Part shown: positions 18,853-28,590 of the stretch, in pieces
Numbering within the stretch: position 1 is the stretch's first letter
Layout of the letters: every line of letters starts with the position of its first letter
NCBI GenBank assembly: GCA_016713435.1
Contig: JADJPD010000030.1
Span: forward strand, 17,944 to 81,943
Length of the DNA stretch: 64,000 nt
Reading direction: 5' to 3'
Source: Gemmatimonadota bacterium
GTDB lineage: Bacteria > Gemmatimonadota > Gemmatimonadetes > Gemmatimonadales > GWC2-71-9
Program-made: the position numbers and the translations under genes
Notes under the pieces: generated by a model
What the model was told of the DNA's origin: nothing
The model's database searches: none
The model's input: the letters and a program-made list of their open reading frames with translations, nothing else

Positions 18853-21522
18853 TCAGTCCTGCTTGAGCGCGACGACCGGGTCGGTGCGCGCCGCGCGCCA
18901 GGCGGGCAACGCCGCGGCGAGCGCGGCCACCAGCAGGAGGACCAGCGCCACTGCCGCGAGCACCACCGGGTTGCCGGGCGCCGTCCCGTAGAGCAGCGCC
19001 GCGATCAGCTTCCCGCCCGCCACCGCCGCCGCCACGCCCGCCAGCACGCCGAGGGACACGGTGCGGAGCCCCTCACCCACCACCTGTCGGACCAGGGTGC
19101 CCATCCCGGCGCCGAGCGCGACGCGCACCCCGAACTCATGGGTCCGCTGCCGCACGTCGTAGGTGATGGTGCTGTAGATGCCCATCACCGCCACCACCAG
19201 CGCCAGCAGCCCGAAGGCCGTGAACAGCGTGGCGCCGAGGCGATAGGGCCGGTACTCGCGCTCGAGGTTCTTCGTCATGGGCGTGACTCGCGCCAGGCCG
19301 GCGGGGAAGGCGCGGCGGAGTTCTTCCAGGAGCTGGGCGCTGGCGGTGGCCGTGCCGTTCACGGCGGCGCGCACCACGATGGTCTCGCCGGCCGAGTAGG
19401 CCCACTTGCTGCCGACCGGCAGGTAGAACTGGCCCTTCGACTCGGTCTCGAGCACCCGCTCGCGGCGCACCGTCTCCACCACGCCCACCACCGGCACGCA
19501 CGGGTTGGTGCGCGCGCGGAACTGGAGGCACTGCCCCAGCGGATCCTTGCCCGGCCAGAGGAGCCGCGCGGTGGCGTCGTTGACGACGACTTCGTCGAGG
19601 GGCGCGCCGCTCGTCGACGGCGTGAACGTCCGTCCCGCGAGCAGCCGGATCCCCGTCGCCTGGAAGAACTCGGGTGTCACCTCGGCCACCGTGGGGAGGT
19701 TGACGCCGAGGGAGCCGGCCGAGTCGGCGCCGGAGTAGAAGGTGGTGAAGCTGAAGCCGTAGAGCGGCGGCATGGCGGTGCGCGCCACCACCTCGATGCC
19801 GGGGCGGCCCTGGAGCCGCGCCATGATCTCCGCGCTCTGCGCGGCGCGCAGCGCCGCCGGCGGTTCGCTGCCTTCCTCGAACTGCACGTCGCCGAAGAGC
19901 AGCTGCCCGCTGTCGTAGCCGATGTCGAGCCCCTCGACATTCCGGAGGCTCTGCACAAAGAGCCCCGCGCCCACGAGGAGCACCACCGCGAGCGCCGCCT
20001 GCAGCATCACCAGGGCGCTCCGGAGCCGGGAGCGGCGGCGCCCACTGCCCGGGCCCGCGGACTTGAGCGTCTCGGTGAGCACCGGGTTGCTGGCCTGCAG
20101 GGCAGGAATGAGCCCCGCCACGAGCGCCGAGGCGAGCGCCACCCCGGCGGTGAAGAGCGCCGCCCGCCAGTCGAGCGCGGGCGTGGCCCAGCTCACCTCC
20201 GGCAGCAGCAACGCGCGGAGCGCGTTGCCGCCGGCCCAGGCCACGCCGAGCGCGGCCAGCGCCGCGAGGCCGGCAATCAGCAGCGTCTCCAGCGTGAGCA
20301 GCCGCACCAGCCGCGCCCGCGAGATGCCGAGCGCCAGCCGGAGCGCGATCTCCCGCCGCCGGCCCAGGGCGTGCGCCAGCAGCAGGTTGATCACGTTGGC
20401 CCACGCGATGACCAGCACGATCACCGCGATCCCGCCCACCCGCACCGCGATCTGCTGCTCCGCCCTCGGCTTGGCGGGCCCCCGCGCCTCGAGCGGCGAG
20501 CTGACGTGCGCCGCGAGCAGGGTGTCGGCCCGGACGCCGGACCGCTGCTGGTCCAGGGCGCGGAGCGCGGCCGTGACCTGCGCCTCCGCCGCCACGTCGG
20601 AGAGCGCCGGGTTCCAGCGCTCGAGCGCGTGGAAGTAGTACGGGTTGTCCGACTCCCACCACGGCCCCTCGATCCAGGAGGGCGGCGTGATGGCGGCGAG
20701 CGGGAGCCAGACGTCGGCCGGCTGCAGGTCGAGGCCGCGGAATGGCCCGTCGAGCACGCCGATGATGGTGAAGGTCTTGGGCCCGAGCTGGAGCGGGGTG
20801 CCGAGCACGGCGGGGTTGCCGGCCAGCTTGCTGCGCCAGAAGGCATCGCTCACCACGGCCACGGCGGCGGGGGCGCCGAGGCTGTCTTCGTCCGCGGTGT
20901 AGAGCCGCCCCAGCGCGGGGCGGAGGCCCAGCACGCCGAAGTACCCGGCGCTGGCGTACACCACGTCCACCTTGGGCCCGAGGAGTCCCCGGCCAAGGTG
21001 CGGGTCGTCGCGGACGTAGAGGGCGAGCCGGGCCTCGGGGCCCCGCGCCTCACGGAGGGCGCGGTACATCGGGTAGTTGAGGGCGGCGGAGGTGAACGGC
21101 ACCCCGTCCCCGGTGCGATGGTGCTCGATCCACCAGCCGCGGAGCGTTGCCGGGTCCTCGACGCCGGCCGGGGGCCGCAGGTACAGCGCATCGAGGATCG
21201 AGAAGGTCGCCGCATTGGCGCCGAGCCCGAGCGCCAGCGTGCCGACCACGAGCAGCGTCAGGCTCGGCGCGCGCGTGATGCCGCGCCAGGCGCCGCGGAG
21301 GTCCTGGCCCACCACGTCCGGCAGGTGGAGCCAGGTCAGGTCCCGCGCCTGCTCCCGGTAGCGGGTGGCGCTGCCGAACTGCCGCCGCGCGGCGTCGGCA
21401 TCCGGCGCGTGCATCCGGGCGAGGTCCTGGTGGTGCCGCATCTCCTCGTCCAGCTCGGCCGAGTAGCGGCCGGGGTGGAGCAGGGTGTCGAGGCGGTGGC
21501 GGAGGCCGTCGAGCCAGCTCAT
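18853..21522 (-). CDS. ADOP-type duplicated permease (MacB/FtsX family)
   Basis: An 889-residue inner-membrane protein of the acidobacterial duplicated orphan permease type. After a short helical N-terminus (LDGLRHRLDTLLHPGRYSAELDEEM), the first membrane helix (about 95-118) opens a MacB-PCD periplasmic domain. An FtsX triple-helix block follows (about 360-490), then a second copy of the same plan (helix, periplasmic domain, FtsX block ending at the C-terminus with PAWRAARTDPVVALKQD). No ABC ATPase lies next to it, as is usual for these orphans; substrate is unknown. ATG 21522 overlaps the PadR stop by ATGA, so regulator and permease form one operon. All features are intact. Confidence 0.92.
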   Translation of the reverse strand: MSWLDGLRHRLDTLLHPGRYSAELDEEMRHHQDLARMHAPDADAARRQFGSATRYREQARDLTWLHLPDVVGQDLRGAWRGITRAPSLTLLVVGTLALGLGANAATFSILDALYLRPPAGVEDPATLRGWWIEHHRTGDGVPFTSAALNYPMYRALREARGPEARLALYVRDDPHLGRGLLGPKVDVVYASAGYFGVLGLRPALGRLYTADEDSLGAPAAVAVVSDAFWRSKLAGNPAVLGTPLQLGPKTFTIIGVLDGPFRGLDLQPADVWLPLAAITPPSWIEGPWWESDNPYYFHALERWNPALSDVAAEAQVTAALRALDQQRSGVRADTLLAAHVSSPLEARGPAKPRAEQQIAVRVGGIAVIVLVIAWANVINLLLAHALGRRREIALRLALGISRARLVRLLTLETLLIAGLAALAALGVAWAGGNALRALLLPEVSWATPALDWRAALFTAGVALASALVAGLIPALQASNPVLTETLKSAGPGSGRRRSRLRSALVMLQAALAVVLLVGAGLFVQSLRNVEGLDIGYDSGQLLFGDVQFEEGSEPPAALRAAQSAEIMARLQGRPGIEVVARTAMPPLYGFSFTTFYSGADSAGSLGVNLPTVAEVTPEFFQATGIRLLAGRTFTPSTSGAPLDEVVVNDATARLLWPGKDPLGQCLQFRARTNPCVPVVGVVETVRRERVLETESKGQFYLPVGSKWAYSAGETIVVRAAVNGTATASAQLLEELRRAFPAGLARVTPMTKNLEREYRPYRLGATLFTAFGLLALVVAVMGIYSTITYDVRQRTHEFGVRVALGAGMGTLVRQVVGEGLRTVSLGVLAGVAAAVAGGKLIAALLYGTAPGNPVVLAAVALVLLLVAALAAALPAWRAARTDPVVALKQD

Positions 21523-21866
21523 GAGGCGGGCACCTCACGGCCAAGGACCTTGGCGATCGCCGTGATGGTGGCGTCGAAGCTGGCGATCTCCTGGCCCAGC
21601 TTCTTCCGGCCGCTCGCCGTGATGGTGTAGAACCGCGCCCGCCGCCCCGTCGGCGAGGTGCCCCACTTGGCGGTGACGAGCCCGCTCCCGAGCAGCCGTT
21701 CCAGCGCGGGGTAGAGCGAGCCCTGTTCCACCACCAGCACCCCGTCCGACACCTGCGCCAGGTGCTGCGCGATGGCGTAGCCGTGGAGGGGGCCCAGCGT
21801 CAGGGTCCGCAGCACCAGCATCTCGAGGGTGCCGGGGAGGAGGTCGGACTTCGGGTCGGCGGGCAT
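21519..21866 (-). CDS. PadR-family transcriptional regulator
   Basis: A 115-residue winged-helix repressor. The PadR core is plain: LLPGTLEMLVLRTLTLGPLHGYAIAQHL, then VLVVEQGSLYPALERLLGSGLV and the wing GRRARFYTITASGRKKL. It is the standard partner of ADOP permease genes and probably represses its own operon, which includes the permease that starts four bases inside its stop. ATG 21866 is preferred because homologues begin at this MPADPKSDLL-like position; GTG 21872, two codons earlier, is also possible. Two GTAGAC words directly upstream are likely operator sites. Confidence 0.9.
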   Translation of the reverse strand: MPADPKSDLLPGTLEMLVLRTLTLGPLHGYAIAQHLAQVSDGVLVVEQGSLYPALERLLGSGLVTAKWGTSPTGRRARFYTITASGRKKLGQEIASFDATITAIAKVLGREVPAS

Positions 21867-21874
21867 GGTCACCT

Positions 21875-21909
21875 GTAGACGGTCTGGGTATGATGAGTAG
21901 ACAGTCTAC
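21875..21909. promoter_or_regulatory. Probable PadR operator
   Basis: A perfect 13-base palindrome GTAGACAGTCTAC lies at 21897-21909. A degenerate copy, GTAGACGGTCTG, lies at 21875-21886, eight bases from the PadR start codon. The paired GTAGAC/GTCTAC words just upstream of a padR gene fit autorepression. The site is seen; the binding is inferred. Confidence 0.6.
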
Positions 21910-21989
21910 ATCACGGAGCCGGAACGCGCCAGCGGCCGGAAGGGCGGCACGCCCCCTCCCAGCCCACCACGGACGATCCCGTTCGCCTT

Positions 21990-22023
21990 ACGTACGTAAC
22001 GGCCGGATATATCCGGCCGCTAC
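21990..22023. repeat. Dispersed palindromic repeat, copy 1
   Basis: A 34-base sequence identical to 52087-52120. Its core is the perfect 20-base palindrome CGGCCGGATATATCCGGCCG (22000-22019), preceded by ACGTACGTAA. It sits in the 200-base gap between padR and the leftward BNR lipoprotein gene. Its form is that of a REP-type extragenic palindrome. Confidence 0.8.
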
Positions 22024-22069
22024 GGACGCGGGGGCTGGCGGGATGCTGCGTGGGGGGCTGGGGGGGGCG

Positions 22070-23365
22070 TTAGTTGGGGAGGCGGAGGCGGCGGGTGCTG
22101 ATGCGGGTGGCGGTGCCCTCGAGGGCGGTGTAGGCGAGGAGGGCCTCGCCCGGGCCGACGGCGATGGGGGGGGGGAGCTGGGGATGGGTGGCGCCGTCCG
22201 AGGACGGCACCGCCACCGGTGACACCGACCGCGCGGCGGGTGGCACCACGGCCACCGACAGCCGCCGGCTCCCGCCCGGTGCAATGTCCCACGCCGCGAG
22301 CGAGCCATTGTCCGGCAGCGCCACCACCGCCGCGTGGGAGGCGGGCAGGGTACTGTCCGTCACCAGCGGGACCGCCACCGCCGCGGTGCCCGGGGCGCTC
22401 CGCGCCAGGAAGACGCCCGCCTCGCCCGCCTTCCCCGTGAACCACGCCACATGCTGCACCCCGCCCGGCCCGATGGCGAGCGCCGGCCCGGAGTGCGGGC
22501 AGCCGGGATAGACCCAGCCATCATCCTGTACCTTGGCGGGTTCCTCGCTGCCGGTGAGCGAGTCAGGCAGCGCGGCCGTGACCACGTCGCGCACGTCGCC
22601 GGGGAAGTGGCGGCGCCAGGCGGCGCGGGTGGTCCCGTCGGGGGCCCGCGCCAGCGTCACCCGGCAGCAGGGGCAGGTGGCGCCCCAGAGCGGCTGGTTG
22701 GCGCTCCAGGTGGTGCCGAAGTCGGCGGACCGGACGGCGAAGATGGTGGCGTCGCCCTCGGTGCTGCCGTGGTCCATGGCGGTGTGGTCGTGGGTGGTGC
22801 TGCCGCCCCGGCGTTCGTCGAGCCAGGCCACCACCAGCCCCGAGTCGCCGGTCCAGGTGGCGCCGTGGAAGGTGTGGCCGCGCGGCGCGTCGGCGGCGGT
22901 GGTGTCGTCGTTGAGGGTGATCGCGGCGCTCCAGGTGGCGCCGCCGTCGAGCGAGCGGCTGAAGCGCATGCGGCTGGCGGGCCACTTCCGGCCCTCCACC
23001 ATGAAGTCCTGCGCCCAGATGAGCGCCACCTTGCCGCCCGGGGCCGCCACCAGGCGCGCCGACGCCTCCGCGTGCGGCTTTACCTCGCCCGCCTGGGCGG
23101 TGACGGCCACCGGCGTGGTCCAGCTCCGCCCGCTGTCGGCGGAGCGGGCAAAGTAGAGCTGCCAGCTGCTGTCGGCGCCGCGGGCCACGAAGCTGGCCAG
23201 CAGCGCACCCGTGCCGGGATCGGAGGCGAGCACGGGGTCGGCCGACTCGGGGAAGGCGGCGGCGGGACTCGCCGCCGCTTCCACCACCGGTGCCGGCCGC
23301 CCGCAGGCGGCCAGCGCGAGGGCCGCCGCCAGGGCGGCCCCCGTCAGGCGCACGTTGGTCCTCAC
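22070..23365 (-). CDS. BNR-repeat (sialidase-fold) lipoprotein with CPCC motif
   Basis: A 431-residue exported lipoprotein (signal LAAALALAACGR). Asp-box motifs of a six-bladed sialidase-type propeller are visible: SADSGRSW, SLDGGATWS and SADFGTTW. It also has a metal-looking pair of motifs, HDHTAMDHG and ATCPCCR, and a second cysteine in YPGCPHSG. Catalytic sialidase residues cannot be confirmed, so I read it as a surface binding protein, not an enzyme. Start GTG 23365 overlaps the stop of the TonB receptor gene upstream by GTGA, so it is the last gene of a three-gene unit with a Met/His-rich protein and an outer-membrane receptor. Copper or iron handling is an inference from these partners. 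Confidence 0.75.
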   Translation of the reverse strand: MRTNVRLTGAALAAALALAACGRPAPVVEAAASPAAAFPESADPVLASDPGTGALLASFVARGADSSWQLYFARSADSGRSWTTPVAVTAQAGEVKPHAEASARLVAAPGGKVALIWAQDFMVEGRKWPASRMRFSRSLDGGATWSAAITLNDDTTAADAPRGHTFHGATWTGDSGLVVAWLDERRGGSTTHDHTAMDHGSTEGDATIFAVRSADFGTTWSANQPLWGATCPCCRVTLARAPDGTTRAAWRRHFPGDVRDVVTAALPDSLTGSEEPAKVQDDGWVYPGCPHSGPALAIGPGGVQHVAWFTGKAGEAGVFLARSAPGTAAVAVPLVTDSTLPASHAAVVALPDNGSLAAWDIAPGGSRRLSVAVVPPAARSVSPVAVPSSDGATHPQLPPPIAVGPGEALLAYTALEGTATRISTRRLRLPN

Positions 23366-25693
23366 CGCGTCCCCCCGAAGCGGTACTGCGCCCCCAGGAA
23401 GAACGTCCGCGGCAGCCCCGGCCGGAACCGCGCCTGCAGCCCCGCCGGCAGGAACGGATTGAAGGACGCGGTCACCGCGTTGCGGGCATCGGCGAGGTTG
23501 TTGACGCGGCCGATCACCTCGACCCCCGGCACCACCGGCAGCGTGGCGTACAGGTTGAGCAGGTCGTAGCCCTCGTAGCGGTGCGCGTTGGCGGGATCGG
23601 TGTAGTACCCGCCCAGGTGCTGCCACTCGACCGTGGCGCGCGCCACCTCGCCGAAGGGCCGCACCGTGAGGCGCACGTTGCCCAGGTGCCGCGGCGCCGA
23701 CTCGATCTCGTTGCCGCTGTAGTCGGCGCTGGTGCTCGTCACCCAGTCCTCGTAGCTGTGCTTGGCGTAGCTCCACGCCGCCTCGAGCTGCAGGCGGGAG
23801 GTGAGGCCGGCGTTGAGGCCCACCTCGATCCCCTGGTGCCGCGTGTGGCCGGCATTCGAGGTCTCGCGGGTGAAGGTGGTGGTGTTGAAGAAGGTGAGGA
23901 TGTCATCCTCGATGTCCATGCGGTACGCCGAGAGCTCGAGCGCCACCGGCGCCAGCGGCCGGAGCCGGAGGCCGAGCTCGAAGCTCTTCGCCTTGACGGG
24001 GTCGAGGTCCACGGTGTTCACCGCCGAGCCCTGGCGGAAGAGCTGGTCCTGGCTCGGCGCCCGGAAGCTCTGGCGGAAGGAGCCGAAGACGTTCACGGCC
24101 GGGGTCACCTGCCAGGTGACGCCGAGCTTGGGGCTCACCGCGTCGAACCAGCGGGTCGTGGACCCCGGTCGGCGGTGCGGGCCGGTCTGCAGGGGTGGCG
24201 AGGCTGTTCTCGTAGTCGTAGCCGAGCCGGTCGTAGCGGAGCCCGCCCGAGACGTGCACGCCCGGCACCGGCACCACCTCCGCCTGGAGGTAGGGGGAGA
24301 CGCCGAAGAAGGTTACGTCGTAGTCGTACAGCCGCCCCGCCTTCGCGTAGCTCCGGTAGATCCCGCTCGTCTGCGTGAAGGTGATGCTGTCGCTCTGGTA
24401 CTGGCCGGGGGAGTAGTCCACGTCCACGCCGCCGATCAGGGTGGTGTTGAGCGTCGTGAGGTTCCGGCGGCCCTGCGCCAGCAGGCCCAGCGAGTAGTTG
24501 CTGGTGGCCCAGACCTCGGGGTCGTACGTGAGCTGCCAGGCGGGCAGCAGGTCCAGCGAGTTGTAGCGGGCGTAGCCCGTCAGCTGCAGGCCGCTCCGCT
24601 CGCCCAGCTTCTCCCAGGCGGTGGACCAGCGCACCGCGCGCACGGCGCGGAAGGCGATCGGGGTGTAGTTGGCCTGCGGGTCGTTCTCGAAGTCGGCGCG
24701 GGAGACTTCCGAGCCGCCGTCGCCCGGGGAGTTGATGTGCGCGTAGGAGAGGACGCTCTTTACCCGGCTCCGGCCGGAGAGGAGGTGATCCCAGCGGAGC
24801 GTGCCGCTTTCGCGCTCCTGCTTCGTGCCGTCCCGGTAGCCGGCGTAGCGCGTGATGTTGAGGTCGGCGCGGAAGCCGTCACTCCCCGTGGTGGTGCTGG
24901 CCGAGAGGAGCGAGCGGGCGTACCCGAACCGGCCCCCCTCCACGAACAGCTCGGCCGAGGGCCGGGCACTCGGCGCGCGGGTCAGGACGTTCACCACCCC
25001 GCCGATGGCGTCGCTGCCGTAGAGCGCGGTGGCCGGGCCCTTCAGCACTTCCACGCGGTCGGCGTTGGGGATGTTCACTTCGTACAGCGCGTTGTGGTTG
25101 AAGAACCCGGTGCTCCGCGTGGGCACGCCGTCCTCGAGGAACGCGTACATCGGCTTGTAGGTGATGGGCTGGCGGAGCGCCATCACGTTGCCCTCGCCGC
25201 CCAGGTCCACCACCAGCGCGCCCGGCACCTGCCGCACCAGCTCGGCCGGGTGGTGCGGGCGGGTGGCATCGATGGTCTCGCGGCCGATGACGCCCACGGT
25301 GGCGGGCACCGCATCGCGCGCCTCGATCTCGCGGCTGGCGGTGACGATCAGGTCCTCCACCACCAGCGCCCGCTCGGTGAGCGCCACGGCGAGCTCGGTC
25401 GGCGCATCCGCCGCCACCGTGACGATCCGCTGCAGCGGGGCGCGGCGGATGCCGCGGAACAGCACGGTGCGCGTGCCAGCCGGCACCGCGCGCAGGGTGT
25501 ACTGCCCCCGGGCGTCGGTGAGGGTGGTGAGGAGCGTGCCCTCGACGGAGACGGTGATCCCCTCGAGCGCCGCGCCCCCTTCGGCGGCGGTGACCTGCCC
25601 GGTGACGGTGCCGGCGCCCTGCTGCGCGGCCACCACGCGCGGCAGCGCGAGGGCGAGCGCCAGGCCGAGCGCCGCACGGATGAAGTTTCGCAT
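23362..25693 (-). CDS. TonB-dependent outer-membrane receptor, frame broken
   Basis: From ATG 25693 (GGAG eight bases upstream) the protein has a signal peptide ending VVAAQQ. A carboxypeptidase-regulatory-like domain follows (GTVTGQVTAAEGGAALEGI), then a plug domain (about 130-235; EVLKGPATALYGSDAIGGVVNV) and a beta-barrel. The reading frame changes near 24160, close to a run of four C; after it the barrel resumes with FDAVSPKLGVTWQ and runs to a normal end with aromatic-rich FFLGAQYRFGG. Joined length is about 777 residues, typical for siderophore or metal receptors. The ligand is unknown; the next gene is a BNR lipoprotein and the previous a Met/His-rich protein, which favours a metal complex. 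Confidence 0.88.
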
Positions 25694-25735
25694 GACCCAC
25701 TCCCGATCTTGCATGACGGAGGACTACGGCCCGCC

Positions 25736-25761
25736 GGCCGGGAACCCGCGGGTTCCCGGCC
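25736..25761. terminator. Perfect 26-base palindrome between two leftward genes
   Basis: GGCCGGGAACCC and its exact reverse complement form a 26-base perfect palindrome, followed leftward by the TonB receptor start 43 bases on. It lies after the stop of the Met/His-rich gene (25787). There is no T-run, so it may be a processing or attenuation hairpin in place of a full terminator. Confidence 0.45.
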
Positions 25762-25786
25762 CCGAGGGGCCGACGGATGTCAGGTG

Positions 25787-26191
25787 TCAGGCGAAGACGG
25801 GCGGGGCGGTGGCGGGCGGATGGAGCTGGGTGAGGTGAACCAGGTCGGGCGCGGTGCCCGGCAGGAAGATGGCGCGCGGCGCGGCGACGACCACCGCCAC
25901 CGGCACCACCGTGGCCTGCGGCGCCACCACCACCACGAGCTGGCAGGCGCCGATGCAGGTGCAGGGGTGATTCTCGTCGGTCGGCTGGCCGGGGGCGCCC
26001 GGATGGTGATGGTGCGCCATCCCCTCCATGTCCATGCCGCCCATCCCCACCACCTCGGCGCGCGCGGGCGCGAGGGTGGGGCAGGCGTGGGCCAGCTGCA
26101 GCCAGGGGCCAAGGGCCCCGGGGCCGAGCAGCAGTGCCAGGAGGGCGAGGACGGGGCGGAAATGCCGAATCGTGCTCACGGGAATCATCAT
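25787..26191 (-). CDS. Exported Met/His/Cys-rich protein, probable copper binder
   Basis: A 134-residue protein with an N-terminal hydrophobic segment (about 10-32, VLALLALLLGPGALGPWL). A metal-ligand-rich centre follows: GMGGMDMEGMAHHHHPG, then HPCTCIGAC. The rest is a long Val/Ala hydrophobic stretch (LVVVVAPQATVVPVAVVVAA) that may be a second membrane helix. Alternating Met, His and Cys of this type bind copper in known periplasmic proteins, but no named family is recognised. It stands first in a leftward cluster with a TonB receptor and a BNR lipoprotein. Two adjacent ATG codons (26191, 26188) can serve as start. It is similar in style to the small protein at 35525. Confidence 0.65.
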   Translation of the reverse strand: MMIPVSTIRHFRPVLALLALLLGPGALGPWLQLAHACPTLAPARAEVVGMGGMDMEGMAHHHHPGAPGQPTDENHPCTCIGACQLVVVVAPQATVVPVAVVVAAPRAIFLPGTAPDLVHLTQLHPPATAPPVFA

Positions 26192-26488
26192 AGCGATCCG
26201 AACACGGGGCACGCCAGCCGTGGATGAAGTTGAGACAGGGCGGGCTGGTCGCTGGTTCCATTCAGTTATAGGAGAGCGGGCCGAGGCGGGAATGGACGAC
26301 AGCGGAGGGAGGGCTGGACCATCGTGAACCACGCTTCATGCCGGCTTCTTGATGGAGGACGCCCCGGGAGGCCATTTTCAGGGGAGTCGGCGTCCCGGGA
26401 ATCCGGTGCGTCCGGCCAGGCGTAGACCGGGTGCAGGCGCCAGCTAGTGCTCCCGCGACATGCAGTTCCCCAGACCCCGGATCGGTCC
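26192..26488. other. Divergent promoter region of the two TonB clusters
   Basis: Nearly 300 bases between the leftward Met/His-rich gene and the rightward TonB receptor gene. A less GC-rich stretch around 26250-26275 includes TTATAG, a possible promoter element, but no well-spaced -35 partner is evident. I looked for a cobalamin riboswitch and did not find its conserved blocks. Confidence 0.3.
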
Positions 26489-28579
26489 ATGCGGACTTCT
26501 GCCCGATTCCTGGTCACGGCCCTCGTGTGCGTGCTGCCCGCCGTGGCGCACGCCCAGGATTCCGCCGCCACCAGGCCGCCGTGCGCCCCGCGCGATTCCA
26601 CCCCCCGCGAGCTCGCCCCCCTCACCGTCATTGGCCGGCGGGACAACCTCACCGGCATCGCCACCTCCGCCTCGCAGGGCCACGTGGGCTCGGCCGAGAT
26701 CGGGAGCCGCCCGCTGACGCGGGAGGGGGAGATGCTGGAGACGGTCCCCGGCGTCATCGTCACCCAGCACTCGGGGGACGGCAAGGCCAACCAGTACTTC
26801 GTGCGCGGCTTCAACCTGGACCACGGCACCGACTTCGCCACCCGGCTCGAGGGGATGCCGGTGAACATGCCGAGCCACGCGCATGGCCAGGGCTACACCG
26901 ACCTCAACTTCCTCATCCCCGAGTTCGTGGACTACCTCGACTACCGCCTCGGCGTGGCGCACGCCGAGATGGGGGACTTCGGGAGCGCGGGCGGGGCGGA
27001 GTTCCGGCTGGTGACGGCGCTGCCCCGGCCCTTCGCGCACGTGGAGGGCGGGGCGTTCGGGATGGCGCGGCTCGCGGCGGGCGGCTCCACGGCGCTCGGC
27101 GCCGGCGACCTGCTGGTGGGCGGCGAGGTGAAGCGCTACGACGGGCCGTGGCTGCTGGACCAGGAGATCCGCAAGGTGAGCACGCTGGCCCGCTACACCT
27201 GGACCTCCGGCAGCTCCACCTTCTCGCTGCTCGGCATGGCCTACCACAACACCTGGAACTCCACCGACCAGATCCCGGTGCGGGCCGTGTCGGGCGGGCT
27301 CATCTCCCGCTTCGGCAACCTGGACCCGAGCGACGGTGGCCACACCCAGCGCTACAGCCTCTCCGGCACCTGGCGGCACGCGGGTGCCAGCGCGGTGCAC
27401 GAGCTGCAGGTGTACGGCATCTATTCCGACCTGTCGCTCTTCTCCAACTTCAGCTTCTTCCTGAGCGACACGGTGAACGGCGACCAGTTCAACCAGCGCG
27501 AGTCCCGCGCGGTCACCGGCGCCTCCCTCAAGCGCACCCAGGCGCTCAGCGCGCTCGGCGCCAGCCACGTCTGGAAGGCCGGCCTGCAGACCCGCGCCGA
27601 CGTCATCGGCAACCTGGGCCTCCACCTCACCGCCGCCCGCCGCCGCCTCTCCACCGTGCGCCAGGACGACGTCACCGAATGGGGCACCGGCGCCTGGACC
27701 GAGCTCGAGTCCCGCTGGAGCCCGCGGGTGCGGACCGTGGCCGGGCTCCGCGCCGACGGCTACCTCTTCCACGTGAACGCCGACCGCGCAGGCAACGGCG
27801 GCACCCGGCGCGCCGGCATCGTCAGTCCCAAGCTCTCGCTGGTGCTGGCGCCCGCCGACAACGTGGAGCTGTACCTGAGCGGCGGCCTCGGCTTCCACAG
27901 CAACGATGCCCGCGGCACCACCATCCGCACCGACCCGCTGAGCGGCGCCCCCGTGCCGCGGGTGGATCCGCTGGTGCGCTCGCGCGGGGCGGAGCTCGGG
28001 CTCCGCGTGAGCCCGGCGGGGCTCCGCTCCACGCTCTCGCTCTGGGTGCTCGGGCTCGGGAGCGAGCTGCTGTTCGTGGGGGATGGCGGAACGACGGAGC
28101 CGTCCTTCGCGAGCCGGCGGGTGGGCGTCACCTGGGCCAACTACTGGCAGCCCATCCCGGCGCTGGCCCTAGACCTCGACGTGTCGCTGGCGCGCGCCCG
28201 CTTCACCGGCGTGCCGGCCGGGCAGGACCGGGTGCCGGGGGCGCTCGAGAACGTGGTGGCGGCCGGCGTCACCTGGCTGGGGCATGCGAAAGGGCCGTTC
28301 GGCGCCGTGCGGCTCCGGCACTTCGGGCGCTACGCGCTGATCGAGGACAACAGCGTCCGCGCCCGCCCCTCGTCCCTGGTCAATGCCGAACTCGGCTGGC
28401 GGTTCGGCGCCGTGCGGGTGACGGCGAGCGTGCTCAACGTGCTGGACGCGAAGGACCGCGACATCCAGTATTACTACACCTCCCGCCTGGCCGGCGAGCC
28501 GGCGGCCGGCGTGGACGACATCCACTTCCATCCCTCCGAACCCCGCCAGCTCCGCGTGATGCTCGGCTGGGGCCGCTGA
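26489..28579 (+). CDS. TonB-dependent outer-membrane receptor, probable metal receptor
   Basis: A 696-residue receptor with signal peptide (ALVCVLPAVAHAQ), plug (about 50-190) and barrel. The plug has the strongly conserved run YFVRGFNLDHGTDFATR, EGMPVNMPSHAHGQGYTDLNF and VDYLDYRLGVAHAEMGDFG, with histidines and methionines in the loop. This subgroup is widely placed beside metal exporters and His-rich proteins. The barrel ends LRVMLGWGR, without the usual terminal Phe. The frame is intact from ATG 26489; an in-frame start at 26447 would lengthen it but would put residues ahead of the signal. The gene for an extremely His-rich protein follows 11 bases after its stop, so zinc, nickel or copper is the likely cargo (inference). 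Confidence 0.88.
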   Translation: MRTSARFLVTALVCVLPAVAHAQDSAATRPPCAPRDSTPRELAPLTVIGRRDNLTGIATSASQGHVGSAEIGSRPLTREGEMLETVPGVIVTQHSGDGKANQYFVRGFNLDHGTDFATRLEGMPVNMPSHAHGQGYTDLNFLIPEFVDYLDYRLGVAHAEMGDFGSAGGAEFRLVTALPRPFAHVEGGAFGMARLAAGGSTALGAGDLLVGGEVKRYDGPWLLDQEIRKVSTLARYTWTSGSSTFSLLGMAYHNTWNSTDQIPVRAVSGGLISRFGNLDPSDGGHTQRYSLSGTWRHAGASAVHELQVYGIYSDLSLFSNFSFFLSDTVNGDQFNQRESRAVTGASLKRTQALSALGASHVWKAGLQTRADVIGNLGLHLTAARRRLSTVRQDDVTEWGTGAWTELESRWSPRVRTVAGLRADGYLFHVNADRAGNGGTRRAGIVSPKLSLVLAPADNVELYLSGGLGFHSNDARGTTIRTDPLSGAPVPRVDPLVRSRGAELGLRVSPAGLRSTLSLWVLGLGSELLFVGDGGTTEPSFASRRVGVTWANYWQPIPALALDLDVSLARARFTGVPAGQDRVPGALENVVAAGVTWLGHAKGPFGAVRLRHFGRYALIEDNSVRARPSSLVNAELGWRFGAVRVTASVLNVLDAKDRDIQYYYTSRLAGEPAAGVDDIHFHPSEPRQLRVMLGWGR

Positions 28580-28590
28580 ACGGGGCCGCC

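Noticed and set aside
26192..26488. Cobalamin riboswitch ahead of the TonB receptor
   Set aside because: GGGAA and GGTG words occur near 26398 but the conserved order and the GCCACTG-like block are missing; divergent metal-type genes do not need one.
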